DNA of 30,961 nucleotides, taken from NCBI GenBank assembly GCA_028226535.1, contig JAOJEG010000008.1, positions 1-30,961 on the forward strand, read 5' to 3'. Origin of the DNA: Candidatus Pelagibacter sp. Its GTDB lineage: Bacteria > Pseudomonadota > Alphaproteobacteria > Pelagibacterales > Pelagibacteraceae. Position numbers and translations under genes: made by a program. Positions within the stretch are counted from its first letter, which is position 1; every line of letters starts with the position of its first letter. The notes below the pieces were generated by a model. That model saw nothing but the letters and a program-made list of their open reading frames with translations, searched no databases and had not been told where the DNA came from. Shown here piece after piece: positions 16,312 to 24,389 of this stretch.

Positions 16312-17322
16312 ATGAATAAAAACATAAACATCGGTGTTATCGGAATTGATCATGGTCACATCTTTGACATGTTAGATGAAATGTTAAAAGAAGGATGTAC
16401 TTGTGATTATTTTTGGACTGAGGGCTCACCATTAACATTGGATGAATTTATTAAAAAATACCCAAACATTAAAAGAGTAAAAAATAAAAATGATATTTTA
16501 AACGATAATAAAATAGATATGATTTTAATTTCTTCTATTCCCAAAGATAGAGCTAGTTATTCAATTGAATCATTAAATTCAGGTAAAGACGTAATGGTAG
16601 ATAAACCAGGTTGCACTACATTAAATCAACTAGAGGATTTAAAAAGGACAGTAAAAGAAACGGGTAAAATTTGGTCAGTAAATTTTTCAGAACGATTTCA
16701 TGTAGCAGCTGTCGCTAAAGCTGAAAAATTAGTTAACGAGGGAAAAATTGGTAAAGTTAAACAAACCATTGGTACTGGTCCTCACAGACAAGGAAATTAC
16801 GAAAGACCAAATTGGTTTTATGATCGTGATAGTTATGGTGGGATAATTACAGATATAGGCTCTCATCAAATTCATCAATTTTTAGTATTTACAAATTCAA
16901 ATGAGGCTAAAATCAATCACGCTCTTGTGGAAAACACAACAAAACAGAACAAACCTGGCTTTCAAGATTTTGGTGAAGTTAATTTAACAGGAAACGGAGG
17001 TCATGGTTATATTAGACTAGATTGGTTCACACCAGATGCTCTTCCAACTTGGGGAGATGGGAGATTATTAATATTAGGTGACAAAGGCTTTATAGAAATT
17101 AGAAAATATACAGATCTAGCAAAATCAGAAACTGGAAATCATTTATATTATGCAAATAATGAGGAAGTAAAACATATAGATTGTGAAGATGTTAAACTTC
17201 CATATTTTAGAAATTTAATTAATGACGTGTTAAATAGATCTGAGACAGCTTGTTCTCAAGATCTTACCTATTTAACAATGGAACTTGCAATTCAAGCTCA
17301 AGAATTGGCAGAAAAAAAATGA
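16312..17322 (+). CDS. Gfo/Idh/MocA-family oxidoreductase, first of a pair
   Basis: This is an NAD(P)-dependent dehydrogenase, a family mostly acting on sugars, inositols and related polyols. The 336-residue protein has an N-terminal Rossmann domain (NIGVIGIDHGHIFDML at 6-21, a variant of GxGxxG) and the family's VMVDKPGCTT (DKP motif near 95-104). The C-terminal alpha/beta domain carries GGIITDIGSHQIHQF, where the conserved Asp/His region sits. RPNWFYDRDSYGG precedes it. The stop overlaps the next dehydrogenase in ATGA. Substrate not evident; the pair may carry out sequential oxidation and reduction on one sugar. Confidence 0.88.
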   Translation: MNKNINIGVIGIDHGHIFDMLDEMLKEGCTCDYFWTEGSPLTLDEFIKKYPNIKRVKNKNDILNDNKIDMILISSIPKDRASYSIESLNSGKDVMVDKPGCTTLNQLEDLKRTVKETGKIWSVNFSERFHVAAVAKAEKLVNEGKIGKVKQTIGTGPHRQGNYERPNWFYDRDSYGGIITDIGSHQIHQFLVFTNSNEAKINHALVENTTKQNKPGFQDFGEVNLTGNGGHGYIRLDWFTPDALPTWGDGRLLILGDKGFIEIRKYTDLAKSETGNHLYYANNEEVKHIDCEDVKLPYFRNLINDVLNRSETACSQDLTYLTMELAIQAQELAEKK

Positions 17323-18398
17323 GCAAGTATCAAGTAGCAATCATAGGAACCAACATAGGTGCTAAACATTTTGAAGATTTTCAAAATGTTTCAGATAAAT
17401 TTAATGTACATACAGTTTGCGGACTAACAAAACAATCTATTGAAAATATACTTCCAGCTAATTCTAGTACTAACATTTCGCTTAATTTTGAAGATGTATT
17501 AAAAATAAAAGAGATTGATATTGTGGATATATGTCTTCCACCTCATTTACATTTTTCTGCATGCAAAAAATCACTTGAGGCAGGTAAACATGTTATTTGT
17601 GAAAAACCATTAGTTTCAAGCTTAGAAGAAATTGATCAACTTAAAGAAATAAGTAACAAAACTGGTAAAATAATTTTTCCAGTTTTTCAGTATCGATATG
17701 GACCTGGGATTTCAAAATTAAAAGCACTAATTAAATCAGGACTCGCTGGTAAACCTTTGGTTGCATCTTTAGAAACTCATTGGAATAGAGGTAAAGAATA
17801 TTATTCAAAAGCTTGGAGAGGAACATGGAAAGGTGAACAAGGAGGAGCAATTTTAAGTCATTCAATTCATATTCACGATCTTATCACGATGATCTTTGGG
17901 TCTGTTTCAAGTATATTTGCAAAGCTATCAACTAGGGTAAATGATATTGAGGTAGAAGATTGTGCTGCCCTATCAATTGAAATGGGTAATGGTGCTTTAG
18001 TTACAAGTTCAATTACACTAGGTGCTGCAGAGGATGTTAGTAGAATTAAAATCTGCTTTAGCAATCTAACGGTGGAGTCAGCTGGCTCACCTGATAAACC
18101 CTATAATCCAGCTGATGATGAGTGGACATTTTTAGCAAGAGATCCTGTAACCCAAAATCAAATCGATAAAGTTTTATCAAGTGTTCAGCTAACAAAATCT
18201 TGGTACGCAGGAATGTTTGAGGAAATAGCAAAGAATTTAGATGGCTTAACTAGTGACGAGGTCACATTATCAGATGCACGTCAGTCTTTAGAATTTGTTA
18301 CTGCAGTTTACGACTCCTCTCATCAAGGAAAAAATATATATTTGCCAATTAAGAAGGAAAACCCACTTTACAAATCTTGGGTACCAAAAAATAAATAA
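17319..18398 (+). CDS. Gfo/Idh/MocA-family oxidoreductase, second of a pair
   Basis: The 359-residue protein shows the Rossmann start YQVAIIGTNIGAKHFEDF, the VICEKPLVSSL (EKP) motif and the C-terminal-domain GGAILSHSIHIHDLI, where the conserved His residues match this family. The ATG at 17319 is chosen over an in-frame ATG at 17250: it fits the Rossmann strand exactly and forms a 4-nt ATGA overlap with the preceding gene, a sign of translational coupling. It differs clearly in sequence from its partner, so this is not a recent duplication. A role in catabolism of an unusual sugar or inositol is likely but unproven. Confidence 0.88.
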   Translation: MSKYQVAIIGTNIGAKHFEDFQNVSDKFNVHTVCGLTKQSIENILPANSSTNISLNFEDVLKIKEIDIVDICLPPHLHFSACKKSLEAGKHVICEKPLVSSLEEIDQLKEISNKTGKIIFPVFQYRYGPGISKLKALIKSGLAGKPLVASLETHWNRGKEYYSKAWRGTWKGEQGGAILSHSIHIHDLITMIFGSVSSIFAKLSTRVNDIEVEDCAALSIEMGNGALVTSSITLGAAEDVSRIKICFSNLTVESAGSPDKPYNPADDEWTFLARDPVTQNQIDKVLSSVQLTKSWYAGMFEEIAKNLDGLTSDEVTLSDARQSLEFVTAVYDSSHQGKNIYLPIKKENPLYKSWVPKNK

Positions 18399-18403
18399 GA
18401 TTT

Positions 18404-19030
18404 TTAGATTTTCGGAATTTGGCTACCAATTTTATTTAGGTCATATCCTTTAATCACTGCTTCACGCTCTGCAATTTCTAAATACCATCTAGATAAATTT
18501 TTATGGTTTTTTAATCCAATATCGTGCCACTCATGTCTTGCAAACCAGGGCCAAGTTGCAATATCTGCAATTGTGTATTTTTCTCCTGCAAGAAATTTAG
18601 AGTGATTTAATCTATTATCTAATTCTTGATATATTCTCTTTGCAATTTTGAAATATCGTTCTTCACCAAATTCACTTTTTCCAGGATTATAGTGATGAAA
18701 TTGATGATGCTGACCGATCATTGGACCAATCGTTCCCATTTGTGCCATTAGCCACTGATTTATTTTTAATCTATCTTGCTCATCATAAAACTTTCCACTT
18801 TTTTCTCCTAAGTAGATAAGAATTGCCCCAGACTCAAAAATACTCTCATTATTATCGTGGTCAGTAATTACAGGAATTTTACTAAATGGACTTAACTTTA
18901 TAAATTCTGGTTTAAATTGTTCGTCTTTACTTATATCTACTTTGGTTACTTTGTAATCAAACCCAATCTCCTCAAGCATAATAGAAATTTTTTTTCCATT
19001 CGGAGTATCAGCAGTAAAAAGTTCTATCAC
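18404..19030 (-). CDS. Glutathione S-transferase, Nu-class-like (YfcG/YghU type)
   Basis: The 208-residue protein has a thioredoxin-fold N-terminal domain (1-78) with TADTPNGKKISIMLEEIG; the TPNG segment holds the Thr/Asn active-site pair of Nu-class GSTs. KIPVITD (cis-Pro) and ESGAILIYLGEK (glutathione contact) follow. The helical C-terminal domain (85-208) has the FLAGEKYTIADIATWPW capping motif. Nu-class enzymes often act as glutathione-disulfide oxidoreductases or peroxidases. It starts with GTG at 19030, overlapping the FNR stop in GTGA; a later ATG would remove the first beta strand. It is last in the desaturase-ferredoxin-FNR cluster. Confidence 0.9.
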   Translation of the reverse strand: MIELFTADTPNGKKISIMLEEIGFDYKVTKVDISKDEQFKPEFIKLSPFSKIPVITDHDNNESIFESGAILIYLGEKSGKFYDEQDRLKINQWLMAQMGTIGPMIGQHHQFHHYNPGKSEFGEERYFKIAKRIYQELDNRLNHSKFLAGEKYTIADIATWPWFARHEWHDIGLKNHKNLSRWYLEIAEREAVIKGYDLNKIGSQIPKI

Positions 19031-20043
19031 TTCTTAACACCAAGTCTTTCCTGAGCGGCTTTTGAAGTAGTTGTAAATTCAAATCTTAATTTTTCATCAG
19101 GTTTTGCATACTTAAAACAGCCTCTTGCAGCTAATGCGCCTTCGTGAAAACCTGACAAAATTAATTTTAATTTACCTGGATACGAACAGATATCTCCAAT
19201 AGCAAATATGCCATCTATATTTGTCTCAAAATTTTCTGTGTTCACTTCAACGGTTTTTTTGTTAATATTTAATCCCCAATCCAATATTGGTCCAAGTTGC
19301 ATGATCAAACCAAAGAAACCAAGAACATAATCTGTTTTAAATTCTTTTACTTCTCCATCGTCATGTTTAATTTTAACTGAATCAATATTTTTATCTCCAG
19401 AAACTGAGTCTATTTGATATTTTGTGAATAAATTTAATTTTCCTTGATCATTTAGCTCTTTAACTTTTTGAACACTAGACTCTGCACCACTAAAACCATC
19501 TCTTCTATGAATTAAATTTACTTTAGAGTTATTTGATAGTTCAATTGCCCAATCTAATGCTGAGTCTCCCCCACCAAAAATTGAAATAGTTTTATCTTTA
19601 AAGATTGATTTATCTTTAATTGAATAAAATAAAGAACTTCCTTCAAATTTTTCACACTCTTTTACCGGAAATTTTCTAGGTTCAAATGAGCCAACACCAC
19701 CAGCTATAACAATACATGCTACATTGAATTCTTGGTTGCTGCTTGTTTTAACATGCCATCGATTTTCAACTTTTTTAAGTTGTTCTACTCTTTCATTTAA
19801 ATGAAATTTAACATTGAAGGGTTTAATTTGCTGCAAAAGATTGTTGGTTAATTCTTCACCAGTGCACTCAGGTACCGCTGGAATATCGTAAATTGGTTTA
19901 TCTGGATAAAGTTCAATACATTGACCTCCTACTTTATCAAGGTTGTCTACTATTTCACATTTCAATCCTATGATCCCTAGTTGATGGGCACAAAATAAAC
20001 CTGTTGGTCCCGCTCCAATTATTAATACATCTGTTTTATTCAT
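19027..20043 (-). CDS. Ferredoxin-NADP reductase, TrxR-like type
   Basis: This flavoprotein passes electrons between NADPH and ferredoxin. The 338-residue protein carries IIGAGPTGLFCAHQLG (FAD motif at 8-23), VGGQCIELYPDKPIYDIP, a second Rossmann motif FGGGDSALDWA (156-166) with HRRDGF (179-184) for NADPH, and GIFAIGDICSYPGKL near the C-terminus. It has no CxxC redox pair, so it is not a thioredoxin reductase despite the fold; the match is to YumC-type FNR. Its start directly follows the ferredoxin stop with no gap, which supports a functional pair. Confidence 0.9.
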   Translation of the reverse strand: MNKTDVLIIGAGPTGLFCAHQLGIIGLKCEIVDNLDKVGGQCIELYPDKPIYDIPAVPECTGEELTNNLLQQIKPFNVKFHLNERVEQLKKVENRWHVKTSSNQEFNVACIVIAGGVGSFEPRKFPVKECEKFEGSSLFYSIKDKSIFKDKTISIFGGGDSALDWAIELSNNSKVNLIHRRDGFSGAESSVQKVKELNDQGKLNLFTKYQIDSVSGDKNIDSVKIKHDDGEVKEFKTDYVLGFFGLIMQLGPILDWGLNINKKTVEVNTENFETNIDGIFAIGDICSYPGKLKLILSGFHEGALAARGCFKYAKPDEKLRFEFTTTSKAAQERLGVKK

Positions 20044-20364
20044 TTAAGCTTGCTTTGATGGAATGTTAACCACTAGTCCATCTAATTCGTCAGATACAGT
20101 TAACTGACAACTTAATCTACTATTTTGTTTTGGTTCAAATGCCATATCCAACATATCTTCTTCTCCATCTTCTTTAGCTGGAAGCTTATCTAGCCATTCA
20201 TCATTAACATAAACATGGCAAGTAGCACACGCCATTCCCCCTCCACAATCAGCATCAATTCCTGGAATATCGTTTTGAACCGCACCCTCCATAACAGTAA
20301 GTCCATTTTGAACTTCAATTGTATGAGTTTTGCTATCGTGAGTGTTATATGTAATTTTTGCCAT
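20044..20364 (-). CDS. 2Fe-2S ferredoxin, adrenodoxin/putidaredoxin type
   Basis: The 106-residue electron carrier has the four cluster ligands Cys40, Cys46, Cys49 ([16 protein letters not shown]) and Cys86 (RLSCQLTV) in the adrenodoxin pattern. It is acidic, as is usual for partners of FNR and di-iron or P450 oxygenases. It lies between the upstream desaturase gene and the FNR gene, on the same strand, with zero gap to FNR. The clear inference is a chain NADPH to FNR to ferredoxin to an oxygen-using enzyme; a general role in Fe-S biogenesis is also possible. Confidence 0.93.
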   Translation of the reverse strand: MAKITYNTHDSKTHTIEVQNGLTVMEGAVQNDIPGIDADCGGGMACATCHVYVNDEWLDKLPAKEDGEEDMLDMAFEPKQNSRLSCQLTVSDELDGLVVNIPSKQA

Positions 20365-20415
20365 GGGCTATATATAGTTTTTTATTTAAATAGAACAAGT
20401 CAGTAAAAACAAACT

Positions 20416-20433
20416 AAGTCTATTTTTAGACTT
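20416..20433 (-). terminator. Possible weak terminator at the desaturase stop
   Basis: AAGTCTA (20416-20422) and TAGACTT (20427-20433) form a 7-bp stem with a 4-nt loop, followed on the minus strand by a T-rich AGTTTGTTTTT. The desaturase stop codon lies inside the hairpin. If it works as a terminator, ferredoxin-FNR-GST would have its own promoter in the 61-bp gap; if it leaks, all four genes are one operon. Confidence 0.45.
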
Positions 20434-21427
20434 TTTGTAATTGAGGGATATCTTTTTTTATAAAATAACTCATATCCACTCTCTGTTTAATCAACGCTGG
20501 TATTATTTCTCTATAAGCGTCTATTAATCCATTATTTGGTTTTGGTAATTGATCTTTTATATGATGATGAAGTTTATCTAGATTATAAGATGGAACAGTT
20601 GGAAACATATGATGAGTTAAATGATATTCCATTTTCCAATATAAAAAACTTAATATTGGATTTAAGTACATTTCTCTTGTTGAAAACCTATGATCTTTTA
20701 TATTTCTTGCAAGTCCCGCATGCTGAGTAAAAGCAACAAGTTTGTGTAAAGTTTTTCCATAAAATTGAGGGAGTACAAAGTAAAGTAATGGCATCCAAGA
20801 GGAAGCAACTATTGACCATAAAATAATTAATAACCAAATTGCAACGTAAATTCTTGAACTAAAAATTACTTTTGCTTGTGCTTTTTCAGGAATGCAGTCT
20901 TCCATTACTCTTGTTTTAACTCCAAATGCATGCTGAATAATTTCAAATGAAATATGTTTTTTAAAAAATATTAAATCTAAAAATGGAATTAAACTTATAA
21001 TTAATCCTTTTGGAGTTTCTTTTAAATTATTTCCATATTCAATTTCATGATCAAAAGGATTTTCAGTTGAATAAGTATTACCATGATGAACAAAATGAGT
21101 ATGTCTCCATCTTATTGGTTCAAAATTCGCCATATAAGATGAAATATAATAAAAAATTTCATTTAAAAATTTTGATTTGAAAGCTGTTTTATGACCCGTC
21201 TCATGCCACAATGGATTTGAAAATGAATAAATGTTGCCATACACCAAAAACCAAAAAACCGACCACCAGGTTCCCCAAGTTAAATATGCTAAACTTCCAG
21301 TTACAATTAATAAACCAAAAAAAAGAGAGACGTGTTGAAAACCTTTGATGTCAGATTTTTTTGAAAGTTCTTTAAGAATCTCAATATCGACTTTACACTT
21401 GTGCCATTTGTCTAGTTTAACATCCAT
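20426..21427 (-). CDS. Membrane fatty acid desaturase/hydroxylase-family enzyme
   Basis: This di-iron membrane oxygenase has the family's three histidine boxes: HETGH (75-79), HTHFVHH (109-115) and HLTHH (269-273). The 333-residue protein has hydrophobic segments around 35-70, 90-100 and 185-215. Such enzymes desaturate fatty acyl chains, and relatives hydroxylate carotenoids or alkanes. The ATG at 21427 is preferred; an upstream TTG at 21448 lies inside the terminator of proteorhodopsin. The adjoining ferredoxin and FNR genes could supply its electrons. Membrane-lipid desaturation is the simplest role. A carotenoid or retinal-related role is suggested only by the neighbouring proteorhodopsin. 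Confidence 0.85.
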   Translation of the reverse strand: MDVKLDKWHKCKVDIEILKELSKKSDIKGFQHVSLFFGLLIVTGSLAYLTWGTWWSVFWFLVYGNIYSFSNPLWHETGHKTAFKSKFLNEIFYYISSYMANFEPIRWRHTHFVHHGNTYSTENPFDHEIEYGNNLKETPKGLIISLIPFLDLIFFKKHISFEIIQHAFGVKTRVMEDCIPEKAQAKVIFSSRIYVAIWLLIILWSIVASSWMPLLYFVLPQFYGKTLHKLVAFTQHAGLARNIKDHRFSTREMYLNPILSFLYWKMEYHLTHHMFPTVPSYNLDKLHHHIKDQLPKPNNGLIDAYREIIPALIKQRVDMSYFIKKDIPQLQKV

Positions 21428-21446
21428 AGCATAAATTATTGTAGGC

Positions 21447-21484
21447 AAAAAAAAAGGGCAAGAACAAAAATGTCCCTGCCCTTT
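21447..21484 (-). terminator. Strong Rho-independent terminator of proteorhodopsin
   Basis: On the minus strand AAAGGGCAGGGACA pairs with TGTTCTTGCCCTTT over 14 bp, two of them G-U pairs, around a UUUU loop. A run of T follows. It starts 20 nt after the proteorhodopsin stop and ends just before the desaturase start. This makes proteorhodopsin mainly a single-gene transcript. In DNA the two mismatches become G-U pairs only on the minus-strand RNA, which confirms the direction. Confidence 0.92.
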
Positions 21485-21504
21485 AATCTAAATTTTAAGT
21501 AAAA

Positions 21505-22272
21505 CTACTTAGCTCTACCAGGTTGTTGCATTGCTGCTGCCCAAATGATCAGACCGAAAGCGATCTTGTTCAAGAAGTCAGCTGCGTTGTAAATCACGTT
21601 AAGTGAGTTAGCGTCTACTCCACCTGTTAGGTAACCAAAAATGTAACCTAATGGGTAAATAGCCCAACCTACAGTAACGATCATTCTCATTGCACCAAAA
21701 GCAGTTACAAGTGCTTTGTTACCACTTTTCGCTGCTCTCTTACCTGCTTCACCTGAGAATACTTCATAAAGAATGTATACCCAACCAGCCATACCGATAA
21801 TGAAACCAAGTGTAGCGTTGATGTATCCTGCTTCTCCTAAGTATCCACCTACTAGCATTACTAATGTACCAAGCATCAATCTCCAGAAAATTCCTGAATC
21901 TGCTTTGTTTACTGCTGATAGAACAAAATAGAATTCTAACATTAGTAATGGCACTGTAATTAACCAGTCAATGTATCTGTAAACAGTTGGTGAATCACCA
22001 GTCATGATCCATACATCTCTCATGTACATGTAGTGTACGAATGCAATACCAGTTACTAGACCAGCAACTGTCATTGAAACTCTCCAACCAGCTGGAACTG
22101 AACTTCTTTCTAAGAAAAAGAATACAGTAGCAGCTAAACAAGCCATTGATACTAACCAAAATGAAATACCTACGAAATCATCTTGAGCTAACATCACTGT
22201 CTCTGCGTTTGCAACACCTGTAACACCCATTAGGGCTACAGCTGTAAGCGCAAACAATTTAAGTTTTTTCAT
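21505..22272 (-). CDS. Proteorhodopsin, green-tuned light-driven proton pump
   Basis: This seven-helix retinal protein pumps protons out of the cell in light. The 255-residue precursor has a signal peptide (1-23, cleavage after ANA). Key residues are present: His80 (GPR His75), Arg99 (Arg94), Schiff-base acceptor Asp102 (Asp97), donor Glu113 (Glu108) and retinal-binding Lys236 (Lys231). The tuning site is Leu110 (GPR 105), so it should absorb green rather than blue. A strong AGAGGGAG ribosome site lies before the ATG. The gene is visibly less A+T-rich than its neighbours, fitting high expression. A terminator follows, and inverted repeats lie upstream. No retinal-synthesis gene was seen in the window. 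Confidence 0.97.
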   Translation of the reverse strand: MKKLKLFALTAVALMGVTGVANAETVMLAQDDFVGISFWLVSMACLAATVFFFLERSSVPAGWRVSMTVAGLVTGIAFVHYMYMRDVWIMTGDSPTVYRYIDWLITVPLLMLEFYFVLSAVNKADSGIFWRLMLGTLVMLVGGYLGEAGYINATLGFIIGMAGWVYILYEVFSGEAGKRAAKSGNKALVTAFGAMRMIVTVGWAIYPLGYIFGYLTGGVDANSLNVIYNAADFLNKIAFGLIIWAAAMQQPGRAK

Positions 22273-22306
22273 AAAAAACTCCCTCTTTAGTTAGTTTTTA
22301 CTTATT

Positions 22307-22322
22307 TAGTTTATATAAACTA
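22307..22322. promoter_or_regulatory. 16-bp perfect palindrome over the proteorhodopsin -10 region
   Basis: TAGTTTATATAAACTA is a perfect inverted repeat located 35 bp before the proteorhodopsin ATG. Its centre contains TATATA, which can serve as the -10 element on the minus strand, with TTAGGG 17 bp upstream as a poor -35. A symmetric site covering the -10 would suit a dimeric regulator. An A+T-rich chance palindrome is possible, but 16 perfect bases beside another inverted repeat makes this less likely. Confidence 0.6.
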
Positions 22323-22342
22323 GATTAGGGTTTCCCCTAACC
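22323..22342. promoter_or_regulatory. Inverted repeat with GAAA loop upstream of proteorhodopsin
   Basis: On the minus strand GGTTAGGG and CCCTAATC form an 8-bp stem (one G-U) around a GAAA tetraloop; the inner TTAGGG-N4-CCCTAA is perfectly symmetric. It directly abuts the palindrome at 22307-22322. If transcribed it would be a stable GNRA hairpin; if not, it could be an operator over the -35 region. The GC-rich core stands out in this A+T-rich gap. The remaining 145 bp to prpE hold no clear element. Confidence 0.65.
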
Positions 22343-22487
22343 AAGATAGGGCGTTAAATAGCAAATTAAATTGGATAAATGAAGACTTAATTGCGACTAA
22401 TTCTCATTGATTTTATTGGATTTTTAAAATTAAATACAATTTTAAAGTTAAAAATCAAAAAAAACAAAGAATTCGAATCAAATTACT

Positions 22488-24389
22488 ATGTCAAAACTTT
22501 TTAAAAAAATTTATGACCAATCCATAAATAATCCTGAAAAATTTTGGCAAGAAGCTTCGAATGATATCTTTTGGTTTAAAAAACCAACTAAAATTTTAAA
22601 TAAATCTAATCCTCCATTCTATAAATGGTTCGAAGATGGAGTAACTAATACATGCTACAACGCTTTAGATATTCATATTGATCAAGGTAGAGGAAAAAAG
22701 ACAGCATTAATCTATGACAGTCCTATTACAGGTAACAAAAATCAATTCAGTTACGAGGAATTAAGATCTAAAGTTTCAAAATTTGCAGGAGCTCTTATAG
22801 ATCAAGGTATTGTTAAGGGAGATCGAGTAATCATTTATATGCCTATGATCCCTGAAGCAGTGGTTGCAATGCTAGCTTGTGCCAGAATTGGAGCAATCCA
22901 TTCTGTGGTCTTTGGTGGCTTTGCATCAAATGAACTTGCAAGCAGAATAGATGACAGTAAAGCAAAATTACTAGTTACCGCCTCTTGTGGTTTTGAGCCT
23001 GGAAGAACGGTTGAATACAAACCTCTTGTAGATGAAGCAGTTAACCTTGCAAAACACAAAATTGATAAAATGATTTTATTTCAAAGACCAGGTCATGAAG
23101 TAAAATTAAATGCTCCATTAGAAGTTAGCTGGGATGAAGTTGTCTCAAATGCATCTAATACTGATTGTGTTGAGATGAACTCAAATGAACTTGCTTATAT
23201 TTTATATACTTCGGGTACAACCGGTACTCCAAAAGGGATAGTTAGAGATATTGGTGGTCACATAGTTGCTCTAAAGTGGACTATGAAAAATATCTATAAT
23301 ATTGATACTGATGATATTTGGTGGTCGGCTAGTGACATTGGCTGGATCGTTGGACACTCTTATATTGTTTATGCTCCATTATTTAAAGGATGCACCACTG
23401 TTCTATTTGAAGGAAAACCAGTTGGCACTCCTGATGCTGGAGCTTTCTGGAAAATCATATCAGATTATAAGGTTAAATCTTTATTTACAGCCCCTACTGC
23501 TTTTAGGGCAATTAAGAAGGAAGACCCTGAGGGTAAGTTTTTTTCAAAATATGATTTAAGTAGTTTTGAAAGCTTATTTCTTGCTGGAGAAAGAGCAGAT
23601 CCAGATACCATTAAATGGGCAGAAAATTTACTCAAAGTTCCAGTGATTGATCACTGGTGGCAGACAGAGACTAGTTGGGCAATCAGCTCAAATTGTACTG
23701 GAATTGAGATGATGGAGACTAAATATGGTTCAGCTTGCAAAGCTGTACCTGGTTATGATGTAAAAATTATTAAACCTGATCAATCATTAGCAAAACCAAA
23801 TGAAATGGGAGACATTGTTGTCAAACTTCCACTTCCACCAGGTACCTTTCCAACATTATGGAATGCAGATCAAAGATATAAAGAGAATTATATGACTAAT
23901 TACGAGGGATATTACCAAACTTATGATGCGGGTCACATTGATGATGATGGTTATATTTGGATTATGTCTAGAACAGATGACATTATTAATGTTGCAGGTC
24001 ATAGATTATCAACAGGTGCGATCGAAGAAGTTTTATCTGAACACCAATCAGTTGCAGAGTGTGCAGTGCTTGGTATTGCAGATAAATTAAAAGGACAATT
24101 GCCTATTGGGCTCGTTGTCCTAAAATCTGGAGTAGATAAAGTTAATGAAAAGATTTCTAAAGAGTGTGTGCAGATGGTCAGAGATAAAATTGGTCCAGTT
24201 GCAGCATTTAAAGTTGTAATTGTTATCAAAAGATTACCAAAAACGAGATCTGGAAAAATTTTAAGAGGAACGATTAGAAAAATTGCTGACAGTGTTGAAT
24301 ACAAAATACCACCAACCATTGATGATCCAGCAATCTTAACTGAAATTAAGGAAGATTTAATCAAACATAAAATTTTAAGTAATGATTAA
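22488..24389 (+). CDS. prpE: Propionyl-CoA synthetase
   Basis: This enzyme activates propionate (and probably acetate) to the CoA ester using ATP. The 633-residue protein is full length (E. coli PrpE has 628). It carries YTSGTTGTPKG at 240-250 (P-loop), then IVRDIGGH, DIWWSASDIGWIVGHSYIVY and FEGKPVGTPDAG, which favour PrpE/ACSS3 over acetyl-CoA synthetase. TRTDDIINVAGHRLS-like hinge sequence appears near 495-507. The catalytic lysine is Lys590 in KTRSGKILRG, a usual target of regulatory acetylation. It is divergent from proteorhodopsin and overlaps the SMR gene by 8 nt. Confidence 0.92.
   Translation: MSKLFKKIYDQSINNPEKFWQEASNDIFWFKKPTKILNKSNPPFYKWFEDGVTNTCYNALDIHIDQGRGKKTALIYDSPITGNKNQFSYEELRSKVSKFAGALIDQGIVKGDRVIIYMPMIPEAVVAMLACARIGAIHSVVFGGFASNELASRIDDSKAKLLVTASCGFEPGRTVEYKPLVDEAVNLAKHKIDKMILFQRPGHEVKLNAPLEVSWDEVVSNASNTDCVEMNSNELAYILYTSGTTGTPKGIVRDIGGHIVALKWTMKNIYNIDTDDIWWSASDIGWIVGHSYIVYAPLFKGCTTVLFEGKPVGTPDAGAFWKIISDYKVKSLFTAPTAFRAIKKEDPEGKFFSKYDLSSFESLFLAGERADPDTIKWAENLLKVPVIDHWWQTETSWAISSNCTGIEMMETKYGSACKAVPGYDVKIIKPDQSLAKPNEMGDIVVKLPLPPGTFPTLWNADQRYKENYMTNYEGYYQTYDAGHIDDDGYIWIMSRTDDIINVAGHRLSTGAIEEVLSEHQSVAECAVLGIADKLKGQLPIGLVVLKSGVDKVNEKISKECVQMVRDKIGPVAAFKVVIVIKRLPKTRSGKILRGTIRKIADSVEYKIPPTIDDPAILTEIKEDLIKHKILSND

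Noticed and set aside
17250..17318. An earlier ATG for the second Gfo/Idh/MocA gene
   Set aside because: The extra 23 residues come from another frame of the first dehydrogenase and precede the Rossmann strand; the ATGA junction at 17319 is the standard coupled start.
19027..20043. Thioredoxin reductase
   Set aside because: The fold is similar, but there is no CxxC redox pair and the gene is directly joined to a ferredoxin gene, so ferredoxin-NADP reductase fits better.
21428..21448. A TTG start for the desaturase
   Set aside because: It falls in the U-tract of the proteorhodopsin terminator; the ATG at 21427 is better placed.
23999..24364. A 121-codon minus-strand open frame inside prpE
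   Set aside because: It lies fully antisense to a clear propionyl-CoA synthetase with all motifs intact, has no ribosome site and reads like the reverse of conserved codons.
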